This document shows positions 27,701 to 37,779 of a DNA stretch of 64,000 nt, in pieces. Origin of the DNA: Rotaria macrura (taxonomy: Eukaryota > Rotifera > Eurotatoria > Philodinida > Philodinidae). The stretch's first letter is position 1. Each line of letters begins with the position of its first letter. The stretch lies in the NCBI GenBank assembly GCA_900239685.1, contig OENT01000051.1, forward strand, positions 205,858-269,857, written 5' to 3'. A program made the translations under genes and the position numbers. Under the pieces are notes generated by a model. It was given only the letters and a program-made list of their open reading frames with translations, did no database searches and was not told the origin of the DNA.

Positions 27701-30700
27701 GTGTATCCGATGATTGATATTGCTGCATATCAGGTGGTAATGAAGTTGTTTGAATTATATTTGTCGACTCACGTGTACTAGCTGGAATATATGGTCTTTG
27801 AGACATATGAACTGATGTGAAATTATCTGTTGGTTGAGAAATTATATCTGAATAATAGGTAGTTGACAATGGCGGTTGCGGCCATTGTGTTTGCTGAGTA
27901 TTACCAATTGTAGAATAGGTTGTTTGAGTAGGATAATTTTGATACTGATCAGTATAATATAATGGCTGATACTGTTGTTGTTGTGGTGGCGATCTTCTAT
28001 GACGTTTAGTTCGTCTTGCTAGTCGCGCAGCTCGTCGTCGAGCTACACGCTGACGATGAGCTTCAAAACATCGAATTATACAATTATCGATATCAAACGT
28101 TATTTCTTGTCGTGGACGAACTGGTCTTGAATACATATTAGCAGTTTTAGCAATTTCTTCGTTATTAACTTTATGAATCAATGAATGTATAGCCTCTTCG
28201 TTCGCTTGCTGTTGGTCTTCAAAATCAGAAAATGACGAGGAAGATTGAGAAGGTGAGGCGTGACGATCAAATGATGTAGTGGATAAGCCTTGAAAATCGA
28301 ATGGAGTATGAACATCATCATTGATATTGTCGTCATTGAGGATAGTTGACTCGGCTTGATTATACAATCGCTCTTCTTTTTCCTCTCTACGCTCATCGCC
28401 CGTCGTCTTCGTCGTCTTACATTCATCGCTGAACAAAAATCAATACGATATCGAAAAAGAGATTCATAAGTGTGAAACGAAAAAAGAAAAGAAAAGAAAA
28501 GACAAGCTTCGCTTTAGCATTTTTCATCATTATGAAGGTTTTCTTTTAAGCGTAAGTTGATATGTGTAGACTACTAATTTATTTTTATGTGTAAAATTAT
28601 GAGAGTGAAGGATAGAGCAAAGTAGCAAGCGCGTTTATGTGTATATAGCAGCAAAAAATCGATCGTTCTTTTAAGAAAGACAAGAAAGTGAAGGATAGCG
28701 GAAAACAATAGGCTGTTGAGTGTAGTTCAGCATAGTACTTCAATGCGATCATTGAAAGTCTATTTTTGTGCACGTGTATGTATATTTTTTCATGTGCAAG
28801 GCTACCTGTCGGCATAAACCAAATTCCGATAATCACCATAAGATTCTTAAAAGATAAACATGAAAATATCATTAGAAACAAGACGTTGAGTATATAGGTT
28901 TTTTTTTCTATGAAGTATTTTTTTAGTACCTGTAGGAATGGATTGTTGAGGAGGAACTGGAAATCTAGGAACTTGAAACATATTTTGTTGAAATTGACGT
29001 ACACTCGCAGCATCCTGATAGATAACTAGAACAGAGGAAAAGCTTTAAATGACAAAACCTTGTTTTTCGTCCTGCAGCCTTTTTACTTGGTGGACGAACG
29101 CGTTTGTTAAGTTCAGCACGTAGACGATGAAGATCTGATCGAAGAATGATGGTTGGCTGTGGTGCTCGTATATAAATTGGCGAAAGTGGTTCTACGATAA
29201 AAAGCATTTTTATAAGAGTAACATATCTACTTAGTTACAAAAACGAGAAGTCAGTCCGTTTTCTTTTACCGAGATAATTAGCACTCGAAGATTCGTCCTG
29301 ATATTGTTGTAAAGTTTCATTGATCACTTTTGTTTGAAGATCAACAAGTATGTCATTGACCACAGCTTGTGAAACAGATAATCCCTCAACTTGTGATGAA
29401 TAACTTGGAATGCCTGGTTGTACTTTGGGCGGATCTTGTGGTCGGGTTGGTTGTTGTTGCTGTTCTGCCATTGATGGTTTTCCTAATTTTTGCCGTGATT
29501 GTTGTAATCTAGTGGGACCTGATACAGATGCATAAGTAGCCGTATTAACGTGATTCAACTTTGAACTACTGAGATTGGTATTCGATGTAGCCGTTGATAG
29601 AGACTGACCTTCGATTTGTTGCTGATGCCTGCGAAATAAAAATGCGTGAGTCGAATATCGTAGTCGAGCAAATGAAATCAAAAAGAAAAGAGAGGCTGAA
29701 AAGGACGCTTATGTGAGAATATGAAAAAATGCACGTAGAAAAAGATGCCGTCGATTTCTTCATTTTATGTACACTTTAGCCCTGAAAAAAATGGTCCATT
29801 AACAAATTTTTCACTTTTTCTATGCTTCATTTTACATTTCTTTCAATCATGAGAATATAGTTGTGCATATCAAAGTAAGACGAAATAAATCGATATTGAA
29901 TAACCTTCAAGCAATCAGTCATGTCCGTCCTAATGTCGAATATGCTGTGCAAGATGCACTGCTCATTAGAGAGAGAGGGAGAGAGATTGAGAGAGAGAGA
30001 GAGACAGAGGAAGGCAACGAATCAATATATGTGACATTTTCTGCCATTTAACATTACCGAAGCTCTACGCACTACTAGTATACCTGAATGATAAAAAGCT
30101 AGGTGCATGAGCATCGGGAAAATATTTGGACAATTCAGCTGTTGAGTCTATACTACACATAGAATGAAATGAGCTGGTTGCTTGAATGCCACTTAAATTT
30201 TGATTTTTTAACAGGTGCGATTCATCGATGGTAGGTTGAATATTAGTCATTTGTTGAAGTTGTGTAGAACCACCAGTACTATGTAGATTGACTGTACCTT
30301 CAGCTAAAAATATGAAGAGTTCTCAATAAATATATGATTGTATTTGCCTTGTTTTGAATAGAAAAAGAAATTCTGACTAAATGAGTTGAATTTGTATGAT
30401 TAAAAACCGTCGAAAATTTGTTGTTAAAAAATAAAATAAACCATGAAATAAGCGAATAATTACGATATTACATACAAGAAACTGCAAATAGAAGGCTTTG
30501 TTTACCATAAGTGGTATCCTGACCATGTTGATGATATTGAACTTCGGTCATTGTTATTTTTTAACTTAATGTTTTTGATAGAATACACAGGTATTTTTGT
30601 TATCCTCTGTTGTGCAACCTTTAATGGAAGTTCATCGATAGCGAAGAAAAGACAAAATGTTTGTCCGCTCTCGTCCGTGTCCGATGAAATGTGGTTATAA

Positions 30701-33700
30701 TGGTTAATGTCTCTTAAACGAGGCTATATATTTGTTATTGTCCGTTACACTTTGGTGATTTCGATGCTCGCTGTCTACTACTCTAAGTACTTCATAATTT
30801 TTCTATCTCGCCTTTTTATCATCAATCCATAAGCATTAATCTACTTAATAGCCACTATAATGTGAAGAGATAAAGGAAAACCATTAATTGATAGTCTTTG
30901 CTTTTTAGGCATTGAAGCGAGCAAAACAGTGTGCTAGTATAGCATTACAAGATGAAAATTTAATTGAAACAAGTTTGGAATTCTATGGAAAAATTTCACA
31001 GCTACTCTTACGATACGTTGGTATGCGACCAACAGAGTATGTTTAATTTTAATCAATGAAAATTTCTTCCGTGTCTAATTAAAAAGATTTCGATCTTTAT
31101 GTTAAGATCGAAGGTTAATTTTTCGTCTGAAGCACCGTGGATATGGCGTTTATTACCAGATTACTATATTGATGACATATGGGATTTTCTTATGTCAGCC
31201 GCGATGTATGTCTTATTTTCTAATATGATTGATTAGTTATATCGTTTTATGTATAGGATGGTACCTCAAACATTATCAAAACGTAATATAGATGATATAT
31301 TAACATTAATGCTTTTCGTTATTTGTGCACCACGTCATTACATACAAAATCCTCATTTAATTGCAAAAGCTGTTGAGGTGATACATTGGTTATGTGCAAG
31401 AAGTGAACATACATTATTGCGGCAAGCAACAGAATATTTATTTAATCATCAACTCGCACAAGATTCACTAGTACGAGCATTGACCAAACTTTATGCTGGT
31501 AAACAAACTTTGATGAGCTTTACTTAGCATTGCTTTTCTTAACCTTGTTTCTTATTATAGATGTTGAGACAACAGGTGCCGCAACAGAATTCTATGATAA
31601 GTTCAATATTCGTTATCATATTAGTATTATATTTAAATATGCCTGGCAAAAATCATCCTTTCGTCATTCATTCTTAACGACGGCAAGGTAGAAAAGAAAT
31701 TAACTTTTAATATTTCAAAGTCATCGGCTGGGCTTTTTTTTTCTTTATAAAATATTTGCTAATAGAGATGAAAAAGAATTTATACGTTTTTTAAACATGG
31801 CAATTAATGATGTTACTTATTTACTTGATGAAAGTCTTCAATTGTTAAAAAAAATTCATGATATCGAAACAGAAATCGATAATAAAGAAGAATGGGAAGC
31901 AAGTCCAATGGTATGAAAAATAAATAAGAACTAAAACTAGTTAACTTATAACATGTAAAAAATTCGATTCATTAGCTATTGAAAACTTTATTTTTATCAC
32001 GAGTCCTGTTTCATTAATCATGTGAAATCGACTATGATGTACATATTAAGAATTACAACGTAGTATTGATTTAACTTCTGACAGACGCTTCTATCAATGT
32101 CTAATTAAGGTTCAATCAACCATGCAGTTATATGACAAACGCTAGCAAGTCAAAAAAAATTCGTCAGTGTTTTCATGTTTCAGACGTTCATGAGTGAAAT
32201 ATCGAAATTTGAATTGATTTTTTAATTGAACCATTGCTAATATCCTTTGCAAGTCACTTAGGAATGATTCATTTTGAGTTTCGGTTTCATACATTACACG
32301 AAGAAAGCTCTTGATTAGTTGCAATTCATTGAGCAAGTCGCTTCTATTCTCGTTTCTCCCATCGGTAAATATTGTGCATTGAGATGTTGTCTGTAGTAAT
32401 GTAAATTTTGTTGACATAGTTATATTTATTCAAAACCTACTATTGGAGAACCTCAATATTTTTCCAATTAATTAATATTATTCAGAATCGATGTTGACAA
32501 ATTTTCAGATCAATACTCAAAATTTCAATGAATTTTCGATAAGACAAAAATGTAAACTAAGCAAACGAATTCATTCGAAAAGTTTCAGAAAATTGTCAAA
32601 TGACCATCGTTTCGGTGGAAACCAACGATTCAATATTCTCTTGCTTATACGTTTTGTCTCATCACAACAGTATAGATATATTAAGTCGTTAAAAATATGA
32701 TCAACTACATGCGTATTGTTGAATTTCAGCAAGCATCATAGCAAACAATATGTTAAATTGTGAACTAACACAACTTAAGAAATTCGAAGTGACTAATCTT
32801 TCACAAGGCTTATTTTTCTCTAGCAAAGTTAAAGCCTTCTATGAACATCAAACTTCATCGGTTCCTGAAAATTCTCATTTTCTTCTACAACCATAGTCGA
32901 GTCAGCTTCGATCAAAACTCTTCTAACGAATATTTGAATAATTGCTTCTCACTCCTGATTTCGATAAAGTCAGTTCACCAAGACACTGCAAATCAATAAA
33001 TATATTCCGATGCTGGGGGACGTCACTCAAGAATTTGACTTGTATTTTCGGAAACGTAGTCGAAAAATTTTAAAAATTCTGAATCAGACACCGATCAGTG
33101 ACGATTGACTGACTTTTTATTCACTATCCGAACTTAACGGGGAAAAAAAGACAACAAACCGAAGTCTCATCGGCTATTTTTGTCATAGGAAACACGTATG
33201 AATAAAACGCAACAATTAAGTCAATATGAATCGCAATGCTGTACATATTTACCACTTGGTATGGAAACTTTGAACATGCTCGAATATTTAAGCGCCAATG
33301 AACCAGGTCCATTTTGTTCAGCGGTAAAATCAATTCATAGAAAAAACGTATGTCTCATGTTTGGTGTACTTCTCATTCTTAAGGAATTAGTCGATCGTCT
33401 TGCGGCTGTACTTGATTTTAATTTGAATGAATTATGTGGTCCGAATTCACGTTTACTCAAAGTTAAAGAACCGAGTAAATGTTGTTTCGATCCAAAACGT
33501 TTATTAGAAAAAATTGTTGAACTCTATTGTAATTTGGTAAGTGATATACTGTTCAATATGAATACAGAAAAAAGGATAATTGATTTTCATCTATTTTGAT
33601 AACAGGCACCTGATGAACGTTTTGCAGAAGCTGTAACACGTGATGAAGTAAACATCAGATTTGTTTTTAAACGTAATTGAATATTCATCTTTATTTTTTT

Positions 33701-34655
33701 TAGCGCTCTTATCGACCAATTTTATTTGAAACAGCCATTGAACGCATACAAAACCGACGCATAACAACATCATCACGTCTTGAAATACTTTATAATTTAA
33801 GTCAACATGCTCAACGTATAGCAGAAGAAAAATCAAAAGAAGAAATGGATTTATCTGATGCACCAGATGAATTTCGTGGTAAACAAATCTATACGATTCT
33901 ATTACGTTTCACTTGACTTCATATTGTTCTAAACAAAGTCAGTTTGAAGAATTTCATAGATTCTCAAGTCATTTCTGATTCAGATTCATCTTGAGAGAAA
34001 TATAACAGGCCCGAACTCGATTTTATTTTAAATTTCATACAAATGAACTCTATCAAAATTTTCTCAAGCTCATTTAAGAGAAAATTTTTAAACAATTCAT
34101 ATCATTAGAAGTCGACTCATAAGAAAAGAATTTCATGGTATCGAGGGAATTTAGTACGTTGTCATTGCCATGACCGATGACACAGTAAAAAATAACGTAA
34201 TCTTACACTTCTCTAGTATCCGTAGGATTCGCTGTTTTATACTTTGCGCTACAAGCAAGCTTATGATCGTACGCGTTAGAATCGACATAAAAACTTGCCG
34301 TGTGCATTTAGAGTTCATTTCACGAACGTCATAATTTGCATCGTATTGTAAAATGCGATTTTTACTTTTTGTTTAAGATCCATTAATGTGTACAGTTATG
34401 ACTGATCCAGTCATCTTACCGAGTGGAGTCACAATGGATCGATCAGTGATAGTTAAACATTTGCTCAATTCAAGTACAGATCCATTTAATCGTCTTCCAT
34501 TGACAATTCAACAACTAATACCCGGTAAATACTTGAACTGAATAGGATAATTGACGAAATAAGAATAAATGAAACTTCATCTTTTTTTTCCAGCTGTGGA
34601 ACTCAAAGAACAGATTGATAATTGGATACGCGATAAAAAGAATCGAACAGTCTAA
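12430..34655 (+). CDS. UBE4B: Ubiquitin conjugation factor E4 B (UFD2 family U-box E4/E3 ligase)
   Basis: It extends ubiquitin chains on pre-ubiquitinated substrates. The 26 exons are 12430-12525, 12581-12701, 12762-12864, 12932-13073, 13154-13259, 13329-13422, 13495-13582, 13634-13846, 17894-17959, 18016-18327, 18402-18590, 20226-20315, 20400-20508, 20562-20688, 20811-20910, 30909-31036, 31107-31205, 31257-31498, 31561-31687, 31766-31910, 33189-33323, 33384-33536, 33606-33647, 33704-33878, 34378-34524 and 34594-34655. They total 1136 aa, close to animal UBE4B. The N-terminus has the family LRRRRLERF motif (aa 33-41) and an acidic/Ser-rich region. The UFD2 core follows, with [48 protein letters not shown] and [31 protein letters not shown] opens the C-terminal U-box (aa ~1068-1136). 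An acceptor (TTTTTCTAG) lies about 35 nt before the ATG. Most introns are 50-80 nt, but introns 8, 11, 15 and 20 are 1.3-10 kb. The acceptor of exon 9 is the least certain junction. Confidence 0.95.
13847..17893 (+). other. UBE4B intron 8 (4.0 kb)
   Basis: A giant intron in a gene whose introns are mostly about 60 nt. It holds a C run (about 14168-14179), a G run (about 15855-15866) and decayed antisense coding relics between about 15950 and 17310. Its acceptor is placed at TTTTTGTCAAG because only that choice keeps phase 0 and aligns the following residues (YEELITRE) with the UFD2 core. Upstream AG sites give the wrong phase. Confidence 0.7.
15950..16480 (-). pseudogene. Decayed coding relic inside UBE4B intron 8
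   Basis: On the minus strand two protein-like stretches can be read. One (about 16480 to 16330) reads [15 protein letters not shown] with an FGSENEVCW continuation. The other (about 16187 to 15955) reads [33 protein letters not shown] and then, after a one-base shift in an A run near 16037, [20 protein letters not shown]. The frame break and lack of clean ends mark it as a pseudogene. Similar fragments (for example [17 protein letters not shown], near 17290-17230) suggest that it once extended further right. The family is not recognised. Confidence 0.5.
18591..20225 (+). other. UBE4B intron 11 (1.6 kb)
   Basis: AT-rich intronic DNA between exons 11 and 12. I see no coding relic or repeat structure in it. 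Confidence 0.6.
20988..24338 (-). CDS. Gln/Tyr/Pro-rich tandem-repeat protein, 3' part (nested antisense in UBE4B)
   Basis: Two exons: about 24338-21366 (open to the ambiguous base at 24339) and 21283-20988, joined in phase 1 and ending in TAG; together about 1089 aa. It begins inside a repeat unit ([18 protein letters not shown]) nearly identical to units of the gene part at 25701-30551, so both belong to one gene or to tandem paralogues. Units carry the pattern TESY/QKP.YDYQ...YLYNLQ...[16 protein letters not shown]. After several degenerate units comes a long Gln/Arg tract (minus-strand 21829-21691), then a Pro-rich segment, a short Cys-containing stretch ([18 protein letters not shown]) and a compact, non-repetitive C-terminus with [20 protein letters not shown]. 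No signal peptide or known domain was recognised. The start codon is not in this piece; the internal Met at 24204 is probably not the true start. Function unknown. Confidence 0.7.
21691..21829 (-). repeat. CAG/CAA/CGG triplet tract coding poly-Gln with Arg interruptions
   Basis: On the minus strand this is an in-frame run of Gln codons broken regularly by CGG Arg codons. The plus-strand frame reading Val/Ala repeats here is a shadow. The tract is likely to be length-polymorphic. Confidence 0.9.
24339..25700. other. Break between the two halves of the antisense repeat gene
   Basis: A single N at 24339 sits exactly where homology to the repeat unit stops. The 1.36 kb to the right has no repeat-unit similarity and no protein-like frame. 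It could be an intron, an insertion, the 3' flank of a separate upstream gene copy, or an assembly join in a tandem repeat. No clean donor/acceptor pair in matching phase was found: a GTAGGG donor exists at the 25701 end, but the acceptor side fails in phase. Confidence 0.6.
25701..30551 (-). CDS. Gln/Tyr-rich tandem-repeat protein, 5' part (nested antisense in UBE4B)
   Basis: Seven exons, all in phase: 30551-30506 (start [15 protein letters not shown]), 30303-30084, 29628-29270, 29191-29087, 29025-28930, 28845-28806 (a 40-nt microexon, [13 protein letters not shown]) and 28428-25701, which ends in TAG; 1197 aa. The N-terminal third is Ser/Gln-rich with a segment [21 protein letters not shown] basic patch ([20 protein letters not shown]) follows, and then Tyr/Gln/Thr-rich sequence. 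From about two thirds on, roughly 90-100 aa units recur about five times, with the markers YTRESYGSQ.PIYDYQ, QQRFDY.SD, SYT.PQLDIQ, QKER.DH.IE and EYYE.QPGH. No transmembrane segment, signal peptide or known domain is evident. The composition suggests a disordered, possibly self-associating or structural protein, which is inference. The TAG may be a true end or an effect of the break at 24339. Confidence 0.75.
29968..30009. repeat. (GA)n-rich low-complexity tract
   Basis: A GAGA-type purine run in an intron of the antisense repeat gene. Open frames reading Arg/Glu repeats here are simple-sequence artefacts. Confidence 0.85.
32142..33030 (-). pseudogene. Decayed coding relic inside UBE4B intron 20
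   Basis: The minus strand keeps a 91-aa open frame (32417-32142) with a protein-like sequence ([20 protein letters not shown], then [19 protein letters not shown]). Upstream, up to about 33030, further protein-like pieces occur in shifting frames with stops, for example [40 protein letters not shown] and [18 protein letters not shown]. Frame changes and stops indicate a pseudogene inserted into or left in the intron. The Leu-rich spacing is vaguely like the F-box/LRR-type genes expanded in rotifers, but I cannot name the family. Confidence 0.5.
33879..34377 (+). other. UBE4B intron 24 (499 nt)
   Basis: This intron splits the codon just before the U-box. It is AT-rich with nothing recognisable inside. 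Confidence 0.7.
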
Positions 34656-34861
34656 AAGAAAAATATATAAAATATATCTTTTGTTCGTTTGCTTGCTTTT
34701 TTCCTGTTCGTTCGTGTGCTATATATGTTCCCAATGATCTTTCATTTTTATTTATTCAATGTACGGCGAAAGTTCAAAAAGACAACAAAAGTGAAAACTT
34801 CTATCGGACATCTTGATCATTTTAACATATTCTAGATACAACAAAAGAAAATCACACGAGA

Positions 34862-35598
34862 ATGGATATGGAAGACGGTGTACCACGTAGTCAACCACTC
34901 TTTCGTACACAATCAGCACAACAGGTTCATAAATTAACGAAAAAATCAACAAGTAGAGATACTCAATCATCATCAAGTTATATTCCAAGTCGATCATGTG
35001 ATGATTTGAATATAAATAAGAGTAAATCATTAGTTGATCTTGCCGTGCCAGCATGTAATTCAACAATGAAAATAATCGATCAAATGGAAAATTTAAAATT
35101 TGAACAATTCGATCCTGTTTTAACAGCCATGCACGTTGATCATATTAATGAACAGGTAGATGATATGATTTTCTTCTTATTTAATGGATTCTTGATGTTT
35201 ACATTTACGTAAAGGCAAATAAAAAATTGAACTATTCAAATGAACGAATTTACAAAGGTCTCATTGATCTTGAACCTAATACAGAAGAAATCATTGCAGC
35301 AGCTGAACAACAAGAATTACAAAAACGAAAACAAGCAGCTAAATTTTTAGTATGTGTTTCGTAGTTGATACAAAATGCTTTGATTTTTTAAGTTCGCCCT
35401 ATTTAGGAAGAATATCAAACGTTACAAAAGAAACGCCTTAAACCAGATATTATGGAATTATTCGATGAAACAACAATGATTAAACAAACAACACGTATAA
35501 ATTTGAAACCATTGAAAACAATGAAAATGAAACCAAAACAAGTGACAATATTTTCAATTGATAGTCTCAATCAAGCACAAACACTATGGAAAATATGA
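34862..35598 (+). CDS. Unrecognised Lys/Gln-rich protein, 206 aa
   Basis: Three exons, 34862-35155, 35215-35349 and 35407-35598, all joined in phase 0. Exon 1 starts MDMEDGVPRSQPLFRTQSAQ and has a Ser-rich stretch with SRSCDDLNINKSKSL, which looks like a phosphorylatable disordered region. Exon 2 is helical and charged (EEIIAAAEQQELQKRKQAAK) and continues into exon 3 (EEYQTLQKKRLKPDIMELF), probably a short coiled coil. The tail is basic. There is no signal peptide or membrane segment. It starts 206 bp after the UBE4B stop. A TATTCTAG acceptor lies about 27 nt before the ATG, which fits trans-splicing or a short 5' intron. I do not recognise the family. Confidence 0.75.
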
Positions 35599-35772
35599 TT
35601 CGTGTTCTTTTTCTTATTCTGTCAGATTTTTCCTTTTCTTTTCTCGTCTTGCGTATGAGCATAGAAGTTTCCATTTTTTTTTAAATTTAAACAATAATAT
35701 TGAGAATTTGTTTACGAATGAAATATTATTATTTTTGAAAAAAAACTAATAATACTTCAGATAAAATATCCA

Positions 35773-37779
35773 ATGGGAACAAACAGTGACATACCAACAT
35801 TGGTTGTAAGTATCTCTTGTATGCGTTTTTCTAATGAAATTTATAGACATATTAATGTAGGTACTTGTGTTGGGCGATTCTAGTAAGAAAACTTTTTGTT
35901 TTAGTTTACTTTGATTTATGTCGCTTGTTATAAATGGCAGGTGTAGGCAAAACGTCATTTGTTCACATGGTTTGTCATGATCAGCCGTTATCATCACCAC
36001 CGCCCGTTACTGTTGGTTGCCACATTGAAGTCAAGGTTCGATCATTAATCACTGTCTATAGAATGATCCCATGTATTGGATTAGAATAAGATATTCAGTT
36101 TTGATTGAATGCTTTTCCATATTTGAAATCAACTTTTCATCGTAGAGACGAGAAACAAACAAATTTTAGATGAAATCCCTAGTACAAATAAAAACAAACA
36201 ACTTTAACTATTTTAAACACAAGATGGAATCAATAGTATATGGAGAAGTAATTGAAACGATAAGAATAAACAAAAGAATATTTGTCTATCAGTAGTTATT
36301 ACAACCGCTTTAAAGCATAAAAATTGTCTTTGAGAAAAATTTTTTTCTCTGTTCAATTGATAAGAAATTCTATTTTTATTTTACACCATATGCAATTCTC
36401 CTATTGCCATGTTGGTTAATCAGCAATTTAAAAAGATTTCCAAAATGTTCCACAATTTCTTATAAATTAATGTTCAGGACAAGAAGAAAAAAATGATTGA
36501 AGCATTAATTAGGATTAGTTCGTAATCGCTTTCTCGTTAGAAACTCGTATACTAGAGAAAAACCACCTTAAGCTTTTCTCTTTGCATTCTTAAATTCAAC
36601 ACATCTTGTACAGTTAGTGTAACCTTGAATGATTCTTTGACTTGCAGGTACGTTGTTGTTATTTTCTAAATTCCGTTCTAATTCTTCCTCTTTTCTTAAT
36701 GTTAATATTGTCGACAATTCTATTGTTTGCTACCTAAACGATTAAGCAAACAAAGAAAATTTTAACAATTAGTTACAAGTGAGATGCTCTTACTCTTACT
36801 CAAATCGAATATATTAATATGACTAATATATGAAAGTTTATTTGTTTTTCTGGCTGTACATTTATATCCTTTCTAGTTGTACGAACGACGTGATCGACAT
36901 CAAAATCCGAATCTGTTTTTCATCGAGTTTCATGATGTCGGTGGAAGTGTACAGCACAAGAATAGTCGATCATCGATGTTTTACGATGAATTTCATGGTA
37001 GGCAAAAATAAAATACAAGAATTCATTTGAGGTATTCATGCGTTCTTGAAATTTTCCTAGGTATAATACTTGTATCAGATTTAACCAGCCGACAATCATA
37101 CGATAATCTTAAAGAATGGCTTTATGAAGTTATTCGTTATCGATCTCAGCAAAAACTGTAAAAACACCATCTTATCTAATACTTGATTGATCTATATCGT
37201 GTTATTCTAGTCCGGCTGTATTTACACCTGAAGTTTTAAAAAATTTCGATGTACCAATTCTATTAGTTCATACGAAATTCGATGAATCAAATGGATTAGC
37301 ACTATTAAATAATAGTAAAGCAGCAAATCCTTCAAGTAATAATTCATTATCATCAACTAGTTTATTACCAAACTATAACCGAAAATCAATATTGGCCAAT
37401 TCCTTTAATTGTGATGAAATATTCATAGTAAAAATCAGCGAACAATTACCTTTTCTTTTGTTTCTAGTGAACAAAAAACAAACAAAACATTGTATTTCTG
37501 TTCTAGAATTGTTACTCCAATAAACGATTTTCGATTGATACACCAAATGTTGCTAAATTAAATTCATTTTTTGAAAAAGTATGTCTTCATTATATAATCC
37601 TATTCTTTTTTACGAAAAATAATTGATTTGTAATCATAGATGATTAAGAAGGCGTCAGTAATACCAGTAGAGCAGGTAAAGAAGAAGAAAAGATGACTCA
37701 GATTTCTATGCCTATTCATTTTTAATTACAGCTTCCACAATATGGTTGGCTTGCTTCAGAAGATCATTATATCCATTAA
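35773..37779 (+). CDS. RABL3: Rab-like protein 3 (small GTPase)
   Basis: Nine exons: 35773-35805, 35861-35882, 35941-36035, 36877-36997, 37061-37157, 37211-37427, 37507-37578, 37640-37675 and 37732-37779; 246 aa against about 236 in mammals. The P-loop is GDSSVGKTS, followed by a conserved TVGCHIEVK. The G3 region is HDVGGSVQHKNSRS, the DVGGS form typical of RABL3 rather than the DTAGQ of classical Rabs. The G4-like motif is TKFD. The tail ends PQYGWLASEDHYIH and lacks prenylation cysteines, as in the family. An Asn/Ser-rich insert (about aa 150-180) follows TKFD. RABL3 is a small GTPase implicated in prenylation and trafficking control. Intron 3 is 841 nt; the others are short. The ATG is 174 bp after the preceding stop and 12 nt after an ACTTCAG acceptor. 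Confidence 0.93.

Larger units (their letters stand above)
20911..30908 (+). other. UBE4B intron 15 (10 kb) hosting an antisense gene
   Basis: The donor GTAAG follows exon 15 (ending LERLKAELK) and the acceptor CTTTTTAG precedes exon 16 (starting ALKRAKQC). Both ends are in phase 0 and the flanking protein matches UBE4B without a gap, so the interval is a true intron. It contains the minus-strand Gln/Tyr-rich gene described separately. Confidence 0.9.

Noticed and set aside
29059-29191. Longer version of exon 4 of the nested gene using the donor at GTTTTG
   Set aside because: It leaves the next exon out of phase with a 33-nt intron; the GTAAAAAG donor at 29086 gives a normal 61-nt intron and the correct phase.
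29863-30051. Frame with Arg/Glu repeats
   Set aside because: It is a (GA)n simple sequence inside an intron of the nested gene.
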